Below, piece after piece: positions 1 through 13,318 of a stretch of 26,901 nucleotides of DNA. A program made the position numbers and the translations under genes. The notes under the pieces are model-generated. The model searched no databases, was not told the origin of the DNA, and saw only the letters and a list, made by a program, of their open reading frames with translations. The DNA is taken from the NCBI GenBank assembly GCA_902984215.1, contig CADWAF010002060.1:1-26901 (forward strand), written 5' to 3'. Each line of letters begins with the position of its first letter. Within the stretch, counting starts at the first letter, position 1. The DNA is from Willaertia magna (taxonomy: Eukaryota > Heterolobosea > Eutetramitea > Acrasida > Naegleriidae).

Positions 1-2980
1 ATAATAAAATTCAACAAATAATTTAACATAACCATAATATTATCAAATTTCTTTACTTTAAAGCTATCACACTTAAATTTATAATTATCAATTCATATTT
101 ATTTATAAAAAATTATTATTTGATATTTTATATTATGTATTTATTATATATTTAATAAAACAAAATTTCTATCATAAAAAATTTATAAAAAAATTATAGT
201 TTATTTTTTTATATTAATAAAATTTTATAATTATTATTTTTAATATCACTAATAATCAATCCATATCAATAATTTATAAAAATTATAATAAACTTAACTT
301 ATAATAATATAATATTTATAAAAAAATATAGTTTATATTTTTAAATATATTATATTAATATCTATTTTATTTAATAACAATCTTTTAAAATTTTTTTATT
401 GTAAACATTTTTTAATAAAAAATTAAATATAACAAATAAAGAAGAAATTTTTAATAATTTTATTATTTATAAAAATTTAAATATTAATTATAAAATATAA
501 TTATTAATTTATTTACAAAGTTTTATTTATAATTTATATAAAAAAAAATTATAATTAATTTAAATAATTTAAAAAATACAATTAAAAAGTATTTATATAG
601 TGATAATAATGAAAATAATAAAAATGTAAATACTGATTTATTTAATAAAATTTTAAAAAATTTAAGTTATTTAATTTATTTAGAATTAATTTTAATAAAA
701 ATAATATCTAAATTTATTTATAAAAAAATATAGATATTGTTTTTAATAATATGTTTTAAAAAAATTTTTAAAAAAAGTTACTTTAAAGTTATTTTAAAAG
801 ATATTTTATTGAAGTTTTTTTTGCTTTATTTTTGTATGAAAATAGGTAAAATTGTATATAATTATAATAAATTTAAAAAATAATAAACAATTTTATGATT
901 AAAAATTAAAAATTTTAAATATATTATAACAAAATATTTTGTTATAAAAAATAAATATTTATTTATGCCTTTAATAAGACTAAATTTATTTGTTTTATGA
1001 ATTTTTTATTTATTATGGTAAATTTAAGTTTGTATATATTTTTAAAAATTTAAAAAACAATATAAATTTATACTTTTTTAGTTTTCTTTTAAGATTTAAA
1101 AATAATAATAATAATTTTAAACAAAAAAACTTAATTTAAAAATATAATTTTACCTTAATTCATAATATATTATTTATTTATTTTTTTAATTTTTTTAAAA
1201 TTATTTTTTTGTTTATTTATTTATAAATTTTTTTATATTTTCTATTGTCTTTTTATTTATGAAATATATAAATTATTTTTATTTTTTTATTTTAAAAATT
1301 AATTGTATAAATTTTTTTTATTTTTTTTTAAAGATTAATTTGTTAAACTTTTATTAGTTTTTTTATTAAGTAATTTTTTTAATTTTTTTTAATTTTTTTT
1401 TAGATTAATAATTATTTATTGATGTATATTTATTATTATATAAAATAAAAATAAAAATTTATTTTTTATTAATATTTATTCAAAGTTTATAAGATATTTT
1501 ATTGAATTTATTAATGATTTTTTTGAATTTTTTTATATTTTATGTAAATAATTTTAAAAAGTAATAATATTAAATAAATTTTTAAAGAATATTAGTATTA
1601 AATAAATTTTAAAAAATATTAACATAAATAAATTTTAAATAAATATTAATATTAAATAAATTTTTAAAAACATAATAAAAAATTAAAATTTTAAATATAA
1701 TCAATTATTAAAAAAATATCAAAAAACAAAAATATTTAATTATTTATAATAAAATTATTATAAAGAAATACTTTAGTTTTATATTTAATATTATAAATAA
1801 TAATTTAACTTAACAGTAAAATAATATTAAAAAAATAAATAAAAAATAAAAAATATTTAATAACAACAAAACAAATTTTTTTTATTAATTTTATTACTTT
1901 TTTAAATTTATTAATAAATCATTTAAATATTATAAAATAATAAATAAAACAAAACATAATAAAAACAATTTTGCTTTAAAAATTAATTTATTTTAAAAAA
2001 ATTCTTTAAAAATACTAAAAAAAAGACTAAAAAAATATTAAAAATATTAATAATACAAATAAAAAAAATAAATATAAAAAAACAAATTTCAAACATTAAT
2101 GTTACACAATAAAAAATAAACAAAGCTCTTATTAATGTATTAATTGAAAAAGATTTAAAAAAATAAAAAAAATTGCAAAAAAAATTAGTAAAAAATAATT
2201 TATAAAAAAATAATTTATAAAAAAATAGTCTACAAAAAAAAAATAAATAATAAGTTAAAAAAAATTATTAAAAAAAAAAATTACTAAAGAAAAGATAAAA
2301 ATTGTTAAAAATATTTTTATAATTTAAAAAAAATTGATTATATAAATTAAAAATTATTTATATACTCAATTAATATCTTTAAATTCATTATAAAAAAAAA
2401 ATAAAATTTTTATTTAAAGATTATATTGTAAAAAATGTTTATTATTAATTGATTAAATAAAATATGATATTAATTTAATTAATTATTAATTTAACCTTAT
2501 TATTTTTTTTTTATTTTTACCTTTTATCTTTTATAAAATATAATTAAAATAATAATATCTATATTAAAATTTTCAAAAAATATTCAATATATTTTTTTAT
2601 TATTATTAATTATAAAAATAATACTCTTATTATTATTAAAATATTTAAAACTTAACCTATATTAAATATTAAAACTAATAATAGATACAATAAAAAATAA
2701 TTTTTATTATTTTTAACTTAACCTATATATTTTTTTTAAAAAAACTAAAAAATTAAAATATAAATATTTAAATATAAAAAAATTTCTTTATTTGTTTGAT
2801 CAAAAAATAAATATTTAAAAAGAAAAGTTATCAATTTTTTAAAAAATAATAAAATTTGAATTAAAAAATATATTAATAACTCAATATCACTATTTAATAA
2901 ACAATATAATCTCATTATTATTTCTTAAACCAAATAAAAATCATTAAAAATAAACATTATCATTAATATAAAAAATTATC
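1..2980. other. Extremely AT-rich decayed DNA, no gene seen
   Basis: This stretch is about 90% A+T by eye, with some 60-base lines holding only two or three G or C. It contains long A and T runs and very many TAA triplets. I found no open frame of useful length on either strand, no structural RNA and no ordered repeat array. Given the clearly decayed coding sequence further right (2990-8000), it is probably of the same origin, but nothing here can be assigned to a gene. Confidence 0.6.
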
Positions 2981-2989
2981 AATAAATTT

Positions 2990-5960
2990 ATTGAAAATTC
3001 AGATAATAATTATGTTAAAAAAATTAAAAATTAATTATTAAAAGCAAAAAGATTAGAAGATATTGAATTTAAAAAAAATATAAATATTAAACAAATTTAT
3101 AATATTAATTTAAATAAAAAAACAAAATAAAACCCAAATTGAATAAAATTTTAAATTTAAAGATTTAAATATTAATATTACTAATATTATTTAATAATAA
3201 ATAATTAAATCTTTCTTTATATTCAAATAAAAAAATTAATGATTTACAAAATATAATTAATAATATATTAAATCAATAATTATTTTTTTTATTTATAATT
3301 TATCAAAAAATAATAATACTTTAAAAATATTATTTTTATTGAAAAAAATTAATTTTTAAACTAATTTTAATAAAACTAAAATTTTTATAAATTTATTAAT
3401 AATATTATTTAATAATATAACTTTTGAAGAATTTAATAAATATTTATTAGATTTATTAAAAAATATAATATATTATATAATTATATTACTATTTTAAAAA
3501 ATAAATTAATTAATATTTTTAAATAGATTATAATTTAATAATGATATTATTAAAATAAATAATTATTTTATTACTAAAAATATTAAAAATTCAAAAAATA
3601 TAATTTTATTAATAAATAAAACTAATAATTGCAATAAAAATAATAATAAATTAAAAAATCTAAAAAAGATTAATAAAAAAATAAAAAAAATAAAAAAATT
3701 AAAAAAAGAAAGAAAAAGTTGAAAAAAAGTAAAAAAGTAAAAAAATAAAAAAAAATAAACTTAAAAAAATAATATTATTATTTTTAATAAAAAAGATTTT
3801 AAAAAAAAAGTTATTAATGAAAAATTTAAAAAAATATAAAGATTTTTAAAAAAAATTTAAATAATAAACAAAATAATAAAAATATTAATAAAAATATTAT
3901 TTAATTTTTTGATAAAAAAATGAAAGTAATAATGAAAAAAATTATTAAAAATATAGATAATATTAAATTTTTTATAAAATTATATATAGAAAAAATTTAT
4001 TAAAAAATTAAATTTAACAGATTTATTTAATATAATTAATGAATTATTAAATAATTTTAATAAAAATATTAAAAATAAAAATAAAATTTTTTTTATTAAG
4101 TAGTTATTTAAAGAATGATTAGATAAAAATTAAAAATAAATTTAAACAATTTGCTTTAGAATTTAAAAAATATAAAAAAATAAAAAATAAAAAATAAAAA
4201 ACAAAAAAATACAACTTTAAATAAAGAAAATATTGTATTTAAAAATATTTTTAATAGTATTGCTTTAATTAATAATAATATTAATTTTTTAAATATAATA
4301 ATATCAATTTTACTTAATTTAAATAAAATTTTAGAAATTATTTTATTATTTTATTATTAAACCTTTTTTTAACAATATCTTTAAAATCATTCAATCTTTT
4401 TTTAATATCATCTTTAAAAATATTTTAACAACAACCTTTTTCTATTATTAATAATAATAATAATATTGAAAGTATTATAATATTATATGTATTTTTATTA
4501 TTTTATTTTAATTTATTATTTGTTAATCAAATAGAAAATCTTAAAGAAAATTTAATTTATGAAAATAATTTAAATATTAGTATTAATTATATATTAATAG
4601 ATTTTTTAAAACTAAAATTTGATTATATAATGAGGTTATTAAATTATTTGAAAAATTATTGAAAGAAAAAGTTAAAAAATATAAAATAAATATTAAAAAT
4701 TTTGATATTTAATTAAAATTATTAAAGAATTATATTAAATAAATAAAAGACCAGTATTTTGAAAAATATAATAAAAAAATAAAACAAATTTTATTTTTTT
4801 AATAAAATAATGTTTTAAAATAAAATTTTATTATAAAATAAAATATAACATTTAAATTAAATTATAGTTTTAAAAAATTTTATATTTGAAATTATAGAAG
4901 AAATAAAAGGTGATTTAATTAAAGATTAAAAAAAATATTAATAGAATAAAATTTTTTTTTTATTTTTTAAATAATATTTAATTATTATTTTATAAAATAA
5001 ATTAATATTTTTTAAAAATATTAAATTATTTTATTTAATATATTAAAAATTTTAATACATATAAATTATATAATAAATTAAAAGAATTATTTTTAAAAAT
5101 TTTAGAAAAAATTAATTTAATTATTTAGAATAATAAAAATAAAAATAATAATTATGAATAAATAAGATTATTTAATAAAATTTTAAAAACTATTTTAAAT
5201 AAAAATTATAAAAATTGGTTTGAATATAATTTATTAATATATTTAAAAAAGTTTTAAAAAATTTAAAGAAATAAATGTAATAATTATATATTTTATAAAT
5301 ATTGTTAATAATTTATATAATTAAGTATACAAAATATTGAAATATAAATTAAGTAAAAATAATATATTTTATAATTTAAAAATTATTAAATAAATTATTA
5401 ATAAAAAAGTAATAATATTAATATAAAATATTACTAAAAAAAAGTATTATCATTTTTTTATAAAAAAAGTTTTATATTTAAGATTTTAAGTAATATATTA
5501 AAGAATTTAATAAGTTAATTTAATTTTATATTATTATTACAACTATTAAAATCAATTAAACAAAAAAATTAAAAAATAAATTCAAACAAAGATAATAATT
5601 ATTATATTATTTTTTTAAATACAATTACTATTATTACAGTCATTATTAGTAAAAAATATGTAAAAAAAATTATTTAAAAGATTAGAAAATTATTTTTAAA
5701 TTAAAAAGGATTATAATTTATTTATTTTAAGATTTATATATTAATAATATATTAAATTTAAGAAATATAATAAAATATTTAACTTATTTTTAGATTGATA
5801 AATATGTTAAAGTTAAATTATATAATAATATTTAATATTATAATATTATTAAATATACTTTCAATAGTTTTAATTTATAAATAAAAATTAAAAAAAATAA
5901 CGATATATTATTTATTTATTGTGATAGTATTGAAAAAATTTATGAATATATTAATAATTA
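2990..5960 (+). pseudogene. Decayed plus-strand coding remnants, family unknown
   Basis: Several stretches read as protein in one plus-strand frame, interrupted almost only by TAA. About 2990-3124 gives a charged helical sequence including AKRLEDIEFKKNI. About 3384-3470 includes NNITFEEFNKYLLDLLKN. About 4626-4790 includes VIKLFEKLLKEKVKKYKINI and later IKDQYFEKYNKKIKQI with two in-frame TAA. About 5850-5960 includes NNDILFIYCDSIEKIYEYIN. The amino-acid patterns (amphipathic, Lys/Glu/Ile/Leu/Asn) are more protein-like than chance in such AT-rich DNA, and TAA is what C-to-T change of CAA would leave. I cannot tell whether this is one gene or several, and I recognise no family. The outer bounds are approximate. 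Confidence 0.35.
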
Positions 5961-6639
5961 ATATATAAATTTCTTTTTTATATAATAAAATTTTTATTTT
6001 TTTTAAAAAAAACATTTTTCTTTTTAAATATTCAATTAATTAAATAACAAATATAAAAGATTTAATAAAATATATAAATTTTTTTTTAAAAAATATTATT
6101 TCTTTATATTATTTCATTTTTACAATATTTAATAATAAAATATAACAATAAATATTGAATTTCATTAATAAATTTAAAATATTAAATTAAATATCAAAAA
6201 TATTATTATTTGTTTAAAACATTATTATATAATTAAAAATATTAATTTAAATAATAAAAATAAATTAAATCAATTAATTTTATAGTAAAAAATGATTATA
6301 TTATTGAATTTATTTTATATATGATTATTAATAAAAAAAATTAAATAAAGATATTTTATTATTTAATGTAATTGAATTATTTAATTTTATTAAAAATAAT
6401 TTTAATAAAATTAATAAAAAAATTGAAAATTATAGTATTATTAAAGATATTTATAATTTAATTTTAAATTATAATATAATTAATCATTATAAAAATTTTA
6501 AATATTATAATATAATTTATAATCAAAACTAAAAATTTTTAAATTTAATAAACCAAAAACCTTAAAAAATATTCTTTAAAAATTAATAAAAAAACTTTTT
6601 AATGTCAAAGTTGTTAAATTTAATAAATTTATAATTTAT

Positions 6640-8000
6640 TTATTTTTAATTTTAACATTATACAATTTAAATATAGTTAAATTTTGTAAATTAATTATTT
6701 TTTATCTTCAATATGCATCTTTGTTAAATTAAATTTAGTTAAATTTTGTAAATTATTAAATTTTTTATTAATAATTACATATAAAATTATTAAATATTTT
6801 AAATTTGTAAATAATTGTAAATTATTTAAATTATTATTTATAATTACAAATATAAAATAAATTAACTCCAAATATTTTAAATTTTTTAAATATAAAAATT
6901 CTTTTTCAAAATTAATAAATTTATCTATAATATTTTTAAAATAATAATCTAAAATTAAAATTTTAATTATTACATATAATATAATACTTATTTTAATATT
7001 ATAATTTAGTAATTCTAATTTTATTAAATATTTAAAACATTTTTTTATAAATTCTGAAAATTTTTATTTATTATTATAAACAAGTAAGTGTTTTAAATTT
7101 TTTAAGTTATAAAAATCTTTATTTTTAAAATAAAAATAAAAATTGTCAACTATTTTTAAATGTAAAACTTTTAATTTGTTTAAATTTTTTAAGAATTTTG
7201 TATTAATATATTTATTATTTTTTAAATTTTTAAAATCTATTTTTATTTTTAAAACTTTTAAATTAAATAAACAATTTATATATTGTAAATTAAATATTTT
7301 ATTAAAATAAACAGTTAATTTTTATAATTATTATAAACTTTTTAAATAAATTCTAATTATATTTTTATAATTTTTAAATCTTAATAATTTTAAATTATTT
7401 AAATTATTTAAACTATTATCAATAATATTTTAACAATCTTCAATTTTTAAATATTTTAAATATTTTAAATTCTTTAAAACAATTATCAAATATATTACTT
7501 TTTAAAATTTTAATACTTGTTAAATGTTTATAATTTAATAATGGTTTATCTATAATTATTATTTAATTTGTGTTACTATAATAATAATTTAAATTTATTA
7601 AATTTTTAAAATATTAAAAATAATTTTTTGTAAAAAACTTTTTAAAGAAAATAGTTAATGTTATTAAATTAATTAAATATTTATATTATTTATTTTTAAA
7701 TTATAATTTTTAATATTTAATACTTGTAATTGTTTTAAATTTTTAAAAATATTTTCATTTACATAAAACATTAATTTATAAACTTTTTAATTCAATTAAA
7801 TTTAAAAAATCTTATATATTTTTTATATTTAATAACATAATTATTTCTAAAGCAATTATATTTGTAAACTTATTTAATAAAGTGAAATCTTGATTATTAT
7901 AATTAATAATATAAACTTTTTTCAGTTTATATAAATAATTTAATAAATTATTTATTAATGTTAATTTTTTTTTAAATTAAAATTTTATTAAAATGGTCAA
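6640..8000 (-). pseudogene. Leucine-rich-repeat protein pseudogene
   Basis: Reading the minus strand leftwards from about 8000 gives a succession of leucine-rich repeats with a LxxLxxL-x-I/L pattern. Examples are LLNKFTNIIALEI (about 7850-7890), LKNLKYLKYLKIEDC and LNNLNNLKLLRFKNY (about 7390-7480), LFNLKVLKIKIDFKNLKN (about 7200-7270), FLKNLNKLKVLHLKI (about 7150-7200) and LKNLKYLEL (about 6870-6900). The frame is interrupted by scattered TAA stops and at least one apparent frame change, so no intact protein can be made. The repeats resemble the irregular LRRs of eukaryotic F-box/LRR proteins, but no F-box is visible at the expected N-terminal end, which lies in still more decayed DNA. It is unrelated to the element genes to the right and probably belongs to the older host landscape. 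Confidence 0.7.
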
Positions 8001-8904
8001 ATAAATAATTATTTTATAAAAACATTATATTATTATCTTTTTATTTATTTTTATTAAATTAATATAATTATTTAGGTCATTTAAAAATTTTATAATTATA
8101 GATATAGTATTTATATTAAAAATATTTAGATTTTTTAATAAAAATTTTTTTTTAAAATATTTTTTTTTATATTTTTTTCAAATTAAGAGAGAAAATATTT
8201 AAAATAATATTATAATATTTATTTTAATATTTAATATCAAAAAATAGAATTATTATAAAATATTAAAAAAAAATAATTAAAAATTAATAATAAATAATAT
8301 ATATATATATTTTTATTAATAATAATTTAATTTATTCATTTTTTTTATTTTTTATTTATCAATCACTATAAAAAACTCAAAAATGAATATTTTAATATTT
8401 TTTTATTAATATTAAATTATTATATAAAAAAATATAATATCAAAAAAAAAAGAAATATTAATATTATAATTAATAAATCAAAAAAAAATTATAAAGAATG
8501 ATAGTGTTGTTGATGTTGAGAATATTTTATTTAAAAAAAAATTATAAATTATAATAAATTAGTTTTAAATAAAAAAAATTTAAAACAACACTAAAAAAAC
8601 AAACAATAATAGACAAATAAAATTATTATTTTATATTTCAATTTTTTTTAATAAAATAATTATAGAACAAATTGAAAAATTAAAAAAAAATTTAGATTAA
8701 TGTTTAATAAATTAAATTATTTAAATAAATTATTTAGATTAGTATATATAAGTTATATTATTTAATATAATTATTACAATTATTTATTATATTTATTTAA
8801 AACAAATAATATTCTTTAATTATTAAAAGATTATGTAGAATTATAATTGTATTTAATTTTAAATTAAAATAAAGATATAAAAAATAATTAATAACTTTAA
8901 GAGT
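8001..8904. other. AT-rich spacer, nothing recognised
   Basis: This is again about 90% A+T, with homopolymer runs and a short AT dinucleotide run near 8300. The start of the LRR pseudogene may lie in the left part. At the right end, homology to the recombinase gene fades out at about 8905. I see no supported gene. Confidence 0.5.
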
Positions 8905-10760
8905 TAATAGCAGTACCTTTATTATATTTATTTTTTTCTATTGTTTCTAATGTTATCTTTTTAAAAAGAAATCCTTTAACTGTTGTGAAGGTGGAAGTTG
9001 TTTTAAGGTAGTATTAATTTTTTTTAAATTTTTCTTAATCTTTTTTATCTAATATTTTAAAAACCTTATCCATTATTTCATCTTCCATTATTTTATTTTC
9101 ATCTTCCTTTAAAACTTCTATATTATTAATATCATTAAATGTAAGAGAATTTATAGTAATGGGTTTATTAATTAGAATTTCTACATTTTTAATATCTTCC
9201 AAGCTAAGGTTTGTAGGAGGTTTTTAATTATTTGAAAGTTTATCAAATAGTTTCTTATTATTATTATTATTGTTATTTTCAATTAGATTCATTTTTTTTA
9301 ATTATATTTTCAACCTATTAATTATTTGTCAACAATTTATATTAATTACATCCCATTAAATTACTTTAATAAACAAAAACATTAAATAAAGTTTTTTTTA
9401 AAAATAAACTATAATTAATAAATTTTTATTTTATAATCTAAATTGACAAAAACATTAAAGAATCATTGTTAAAAATAAAGTTTTATTAATACATTATTAA
9501 TTTTTTTTGGAAATCTAATCTATTACAATATCAGCTTTAATGTCATCAACAATTTAAATTTTAATCTTAATTTGTTTACCAATTACATTATAACTATATT
9601 TAAATATTAGCAATTATTTGATTTTCTATTGTTATTAAATTTGATTTATCTTTTAATAATTATTTTAAAAGAATGTTATCTAAACCTTTAATTAGACATA
9701 ATCGACTAATTAATGGTTTGTTATTTAATTGATAAGTAAATTTCAAAAAATCTAAAGGATCATATGATAATTATAGTATATAATATTTTTGCATTAACTC
9801 ATTAAAAACATTTATTATATTAAAAATTTTCATTCTTTTTACAATAGTTTTCTTATATAAATATAGATAACAAATAATAAACTTTGTTATTTTGATTTTT
9901 TTATAAAATTGATTTGCCTTTCTAATATCTCCACTAGTAAACAAATTTGTTAAAAATCCTTTTAATCTCTCTATACTTGTAAAAATTAAATTATTATTAA
10001 TATCTTATACAAATTCTTGAAATCTCTTTTCAATTAATAATAAAAATATATTAAAAATGTTCTTCAACTTAATACTATTAGTTTTATTATATAAAAGTGT
10101 TTTTTTCAATTAGTTATATATTCTTTTAGTTATATATTTTTGTTCTAAATTAAGAAGATTAACATATGAAAATTCAATATTTAATAAACTAAAAAACATA
10201 ATTTCAAATAATCTTTGTTTAAGATACTATATTGTTTTTAAATTATTATCATCTTTTATCCATTTCATTAATTTTTCAATATCTTTTTTTACTTTTGATT
10301 TAATTGAACTTCTAGTTTCTTGTTGTTTAATAATAAATAAATTATTTTCTTCATTTTCTTCATTATTACTCTGAACAATATGTAATTTCAATAGTTTATT
10401 TTTATAAATTTCAAGATTTCTATCTTGATTTTCTATATTTTCATCATTATCAATAATTAAAATAGCATTATTCTCATTGGATGTACTTATTTATTAAGTT
10501 TAAAGTTTTTTTAAAACAAAATGACTAACGTTTAGATAATAAGTTATCAACTTTTCTAAAATATTTTCTATTGTAATTAAAGATTCTGCAAATAATTGTG
10601 GATGACTAATATTAATAATTGTTTTACTTTGCAATATCTATTTATATAATTTTTAAACTAATTGCAATTTTTGTAAATCCATTTCTTCTTCTTTCACAGT
10701 AAACTTTTGAATATAATCTATAAATAATTTAAATTCTTCAATAATAATTACAAAAACCTT
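8905..10760 (-). pseudogene. Inverted decayed copy of 15593-17215 (gene B end to recombinase start)
   Basis: The reverse complement aligns nearly base for base with 15593-17215. It contains the last ~40 codons of the gene B segment ending at 15715, the whole segment 15719-16852, the intergenic stretch, and the N-terminal part of the recombinase. Landmarks: 9380-9525 mirrors 16837-16990, 10561-10740 mirrors 15610-15790, and 8925-9000 mirrors 17130-17210. Differences are dominated by G/C in the right copy becoming A/T here, giving many in-frame stops. One stretch of about 215 bp (about 9108-9322) is present only in this copy and holds the first ~65 codons of a longer recombinase, starting at an ATG on the minus strand (9292-9290) followed by a poly-Asn run. 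The copy ends abruptly where the palindrome array starts (about 10760). Confidence 0.88.
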
Positions 10761-11375
10761 TGTAACGGGTTCGTAATGGATTGTGAAATCACGTAACGGG
10801 CTCGGACCCGTTCTAAAAATAAAAAATCTAAAAATAACCATCACGTGACAATCACGTAACGGGTTAGAGCTCGTTAGAAAGAAAAACAAAAATTATAAAA
10901 AATTGAAAAAATAAAAATAAAAAATAAAAAATCTAAAAATAACCATCACGTGACAATCATGTAACGGGTCAGAGCCCGTTGGAAAGAAAAAAAAATTATA
11001 AAAAATTGATAAAAATAAAAAATTGAAAAAATAAAAAATTGAAAAAATAAAAAATCTAAAAATAACCATCACGTGACAATCACATAACGGGTCAGAGCCC
11101 GTCCATTTGAAATATAAAAAAATGACTTTTTTTGTTTACTTTGTTTAATTATTTATATGTGACATCACATCACGTGACAATCACATGACAATCACGTAAC
11201 GGGTCAGAGCCCGTTGGAAGGAAAAACAAATATTATAAAAAAATTGATAAAGAAAAAAACTGAAAAAATAAAAAAATAAAGAATCTAAAAATAACCATCA
11301 CGTGACAATCATGTAACAGCTTAAAACCCGTGCTAAAAATAAATTCTAAAAATAAATTCTAAAAAATAAATTAAA
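10761..11375. repeat. Tandem array of CACGTG plus AACGGG...CCCGTT palindrome units
   Basis: About five units of roughly 105-120 bp share the core ATCTAAAAATAACC, then ATCACGTGACAATCACGTAA, then the palindrome AACGGGTCAGAGCCCGTT, then GGAAAGAAAAA. Cores begin near 10836, 10941, 11063, 11171 and 11293, and a partial or divergent unit lies at 10761-10812 (AACGGGCTCGGACCCGTT). Units are separated by A-rich spacers of AAAAATTGATAAAAAT type. Arms are six bases with a six-base centre, and CACGTG is itself palindromic. The last unit is decayed (CAGCTTAAAACCCGTG). The end of the array (about 11331-11373) is a short tandem repeat of TTCTAAAAATAAA. The array sits directly upstream of gene A and abuts the end of the inverted copy, so it may be an element end, a promoter array or a recombinase target. 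Which of these is inference. Confidence 0.85.
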
Positions 11376-11380
11376 AAAAA

Positions 11381-13284
11381 ATGCCAAAACAACCATTATC
11401 ATCATCATCATCAACCACTCCTATTGCATCATCATCGACTACTTCTATTGCATCATCATCAACTACTCCTGTTGCATCATCAACAAATAAGCGTTCCGAT
11501 AACACTTCTACTACTAACAGTCCAAAGAAGAAGAGAAGTGGTTTAAAGAAAGAGTCTACAAAAAAGAAAAAGATTTCTAAAAATGTTCCTTTAAAAAAGA
11601 GAAAACATAGCAAAGATAATGAAGAAAGCACACAAAAAGATGATAGCAAAGAAATAACAGAAAAAAAAGTTTATCAAAAACATTAAAAGACAATCAAACA
11701 CCAAAGAAAACAACCACCCCCACAAAAAGAATTTATATTCCTGATACTGAAGGATATATATTTGATAGTACACGCAAAGAAATGGAAAAACAAAAACAAG
11801 CAAATAATCAAGCAATAGAAGAAATTGAAGAAACATCAATTAAACAACTAAGCGGTAATGAACAACAAATTAATAGTAACAAAGAACAAGAATCATCAAG
11901 TAGTAATACACCATTAAACAACGAAGAACAAGAAGTATCAAGCAACCCTAAAGAACAATTAGTTAATCAGGAGCAAGAAGAAGTAACTGAAATACCAAAA
12001 CCAACAAAGGAAAAAGAAAAACAAAAGAAAACAAATAAGAAAAGAAAACAAAAAACTGATATCTATATTCCAGTTAATCAAGAGGAAATTGATGTCAGTA
12101 ATTTAGAAGTTTTTAAGTATACTAAAAATGAAAGCAATGCAACAAAAGTGATGTAAGAAACTCATTCTTTTTTAAGACTTACCTATGGCACACTCTATGA
12201 TTTGTTTAAGGCGGAAGATATTAATGAAAAGGAAAGCCATTTTATATTTCCAACTTTTAAAAAAGGTGATAGTGGCGTAGAATATTTAAAGAAACATAAT
12301 AATATTCAATTAGCGGCTGTTTTAAAATATATGCAAGAAGCAGGGTATAGAAAACATATATTCAAAAGCTCTTTTTTATTTGATATGTATTCTTATTTCT
12401 TAATCCAACAACAAGAAACAAACAGTAAATATGTCAATAAGCGTGTATTAGGACTACCTTAGGTTTATTCATATATATGTAATAATGTTACTCCTAAAAG
12501 CAAATTTAAAGGTGTTGCGTTCTTAAAAGGATTAGAATTTGCGGAGACTGCTGATTATATCCAATTCTTTGTACCTAAACATATTGAATCAGCATACCAT
12601 AACAAAGATAATAGTGAAATCATTGGAAAACTTTATGCAAAAGAAACTGAAGGTATTGGAGTAATATTTGATTTAAAAAGCTTTAAACAAGATCAAAATA
12701 AGAAGAGATTCTTTATTTTTGATTTTTATAATAATCAAAGTGCAAAAAAAATTAATGAACATGTAGTTGAAGATGATTCAGAAGAAAAAGAAGATGAAGA
12801 AGAAGAAGAACAAAGAAAAAAAGAAAAAAGAAAGAAAAAAAAGAAGACAAATCATTATAGGACTATCTTAAGTAATGTTTTATATTGTTTATATAAGACA
12901 TATCATGACAATGTTACCAACATTAAAGAAGTATCAAAGGATTTTATTGTTAGAGATGTTTATGTATTAGTTAATTCTATTGATGGAGCTAACAATTATA
13001 CTGATAAAGATTTGAAAGATGCAGTAAAAGATAATAGAGACTTGAACTTTTATGATAAGATTAATATTTACTTTGAAGTAATGCTTAATTTAATATATTG
13101 TCCTTTTCCAAATTTGAAAATTCCTAAAGATAAATTAAATCAAGAAAAGACAGAAGAAGAACAATTAATTGATGAATTGTTACAAGTAAAGAAAGATATT
13201 ATCTTTATGGTTCAAGTAAATAATGAAACTCGTACCCAACGTCATTTTGAACTTGCAGAATTATTGTTACGTTTTAATTATTGA
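11381..13284 (+). pseudogene. Gene A: interrupted element gene, ~630 codons
   Basis: Three successive open segments read as one protein. Segment 1 (11381-11686) starts at an ATG in an A-rich context. It has a Ser/Thr tandem repeat of SSSTTPIA type (residues ~5-30), then a Lys-rich nuclear-signal-like patch (~45-85). It is cut by a -1 frame change at an A8 run (11661-11668); after the run the new frame continues naturally. Segment 2 continues through a KKKRKQ-type patch and the repeated phrases RIYIPDT and DIYIPVN, then meets TAA at 12154-12156. Segment 3 encodes a globular part (TYGTLYDLF onward), meets TAG at 12460-12462, then stays open to TGA at 13282-13284. It includes a Glu/Lys-rich stretch (~12770-12845) preceded by HVVEDDSEE. 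Both stops are one C-to-T step from CAA or CAG. Family unknown. The TYGTLYDLF part resembles TYKTLFNIL of gene B. Confidence 0.75.
11661..11669 (+). other. A8 run at -1 frame break in gene A
   Basis: The zero-frame codons are GAA AAA AAA GTT, so the run contains an A AAA AAA heptamer. Moving -1 (equivalent to one extra A) opens the downstream frame. It is either a lost base in the genome, a base-calling homopolymer error, or a recoding/transcript-slippage site. Confidence 0.6.
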
Positions 13285-13312
13285 ATTAAATTGTGGATTC
13301 TTAAAACTTATT

Positions 13313-13318
13313 AATAAA
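13313..13318 (+). terminator. AATAAA polyadenylation-like signal after gene A
   Basis: AATAAA lies about 30 bases after the gene A stop, in the 100-base gap before gene B. In DNA this AT-rich the hexamer is weak evidence on its own. Confidence 0.35.

Noticed and set aside
1..8900. Alternative genetic code with TAA as Gln
   Set aside because: The right cluster uses CAA heavily and TAA as its ordinary stop, and the left copy shows CAA-to-TAA change against the right copy, so decay explains the stops.
1..8900. Mitochondrial DNA insertion
   Set aside because: AT content alone suggested it, but I recognised no mitochondrial gene, rRNA or tRNA, and the remnants include an LRR protein.
10653..10889. 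Minus-strand ORF of 78 codons
   Set aside because: It is a chance fusion of palindrome-array sequence with the decayed gene B copy; its C-terminal part matches gene B around 15600-15700.
10761..11375. CRISPR array
   Set aside because: Units are ~110 bp with repetitive A-rich spacers and no cas genes; the genome is eukaryotic.
13012..13284. Separate 90-codon gene
   Set aside because: The same frame is open upstream back to 12463, so it is the C-terminal end of gene A, and the first codon is only a TTG.
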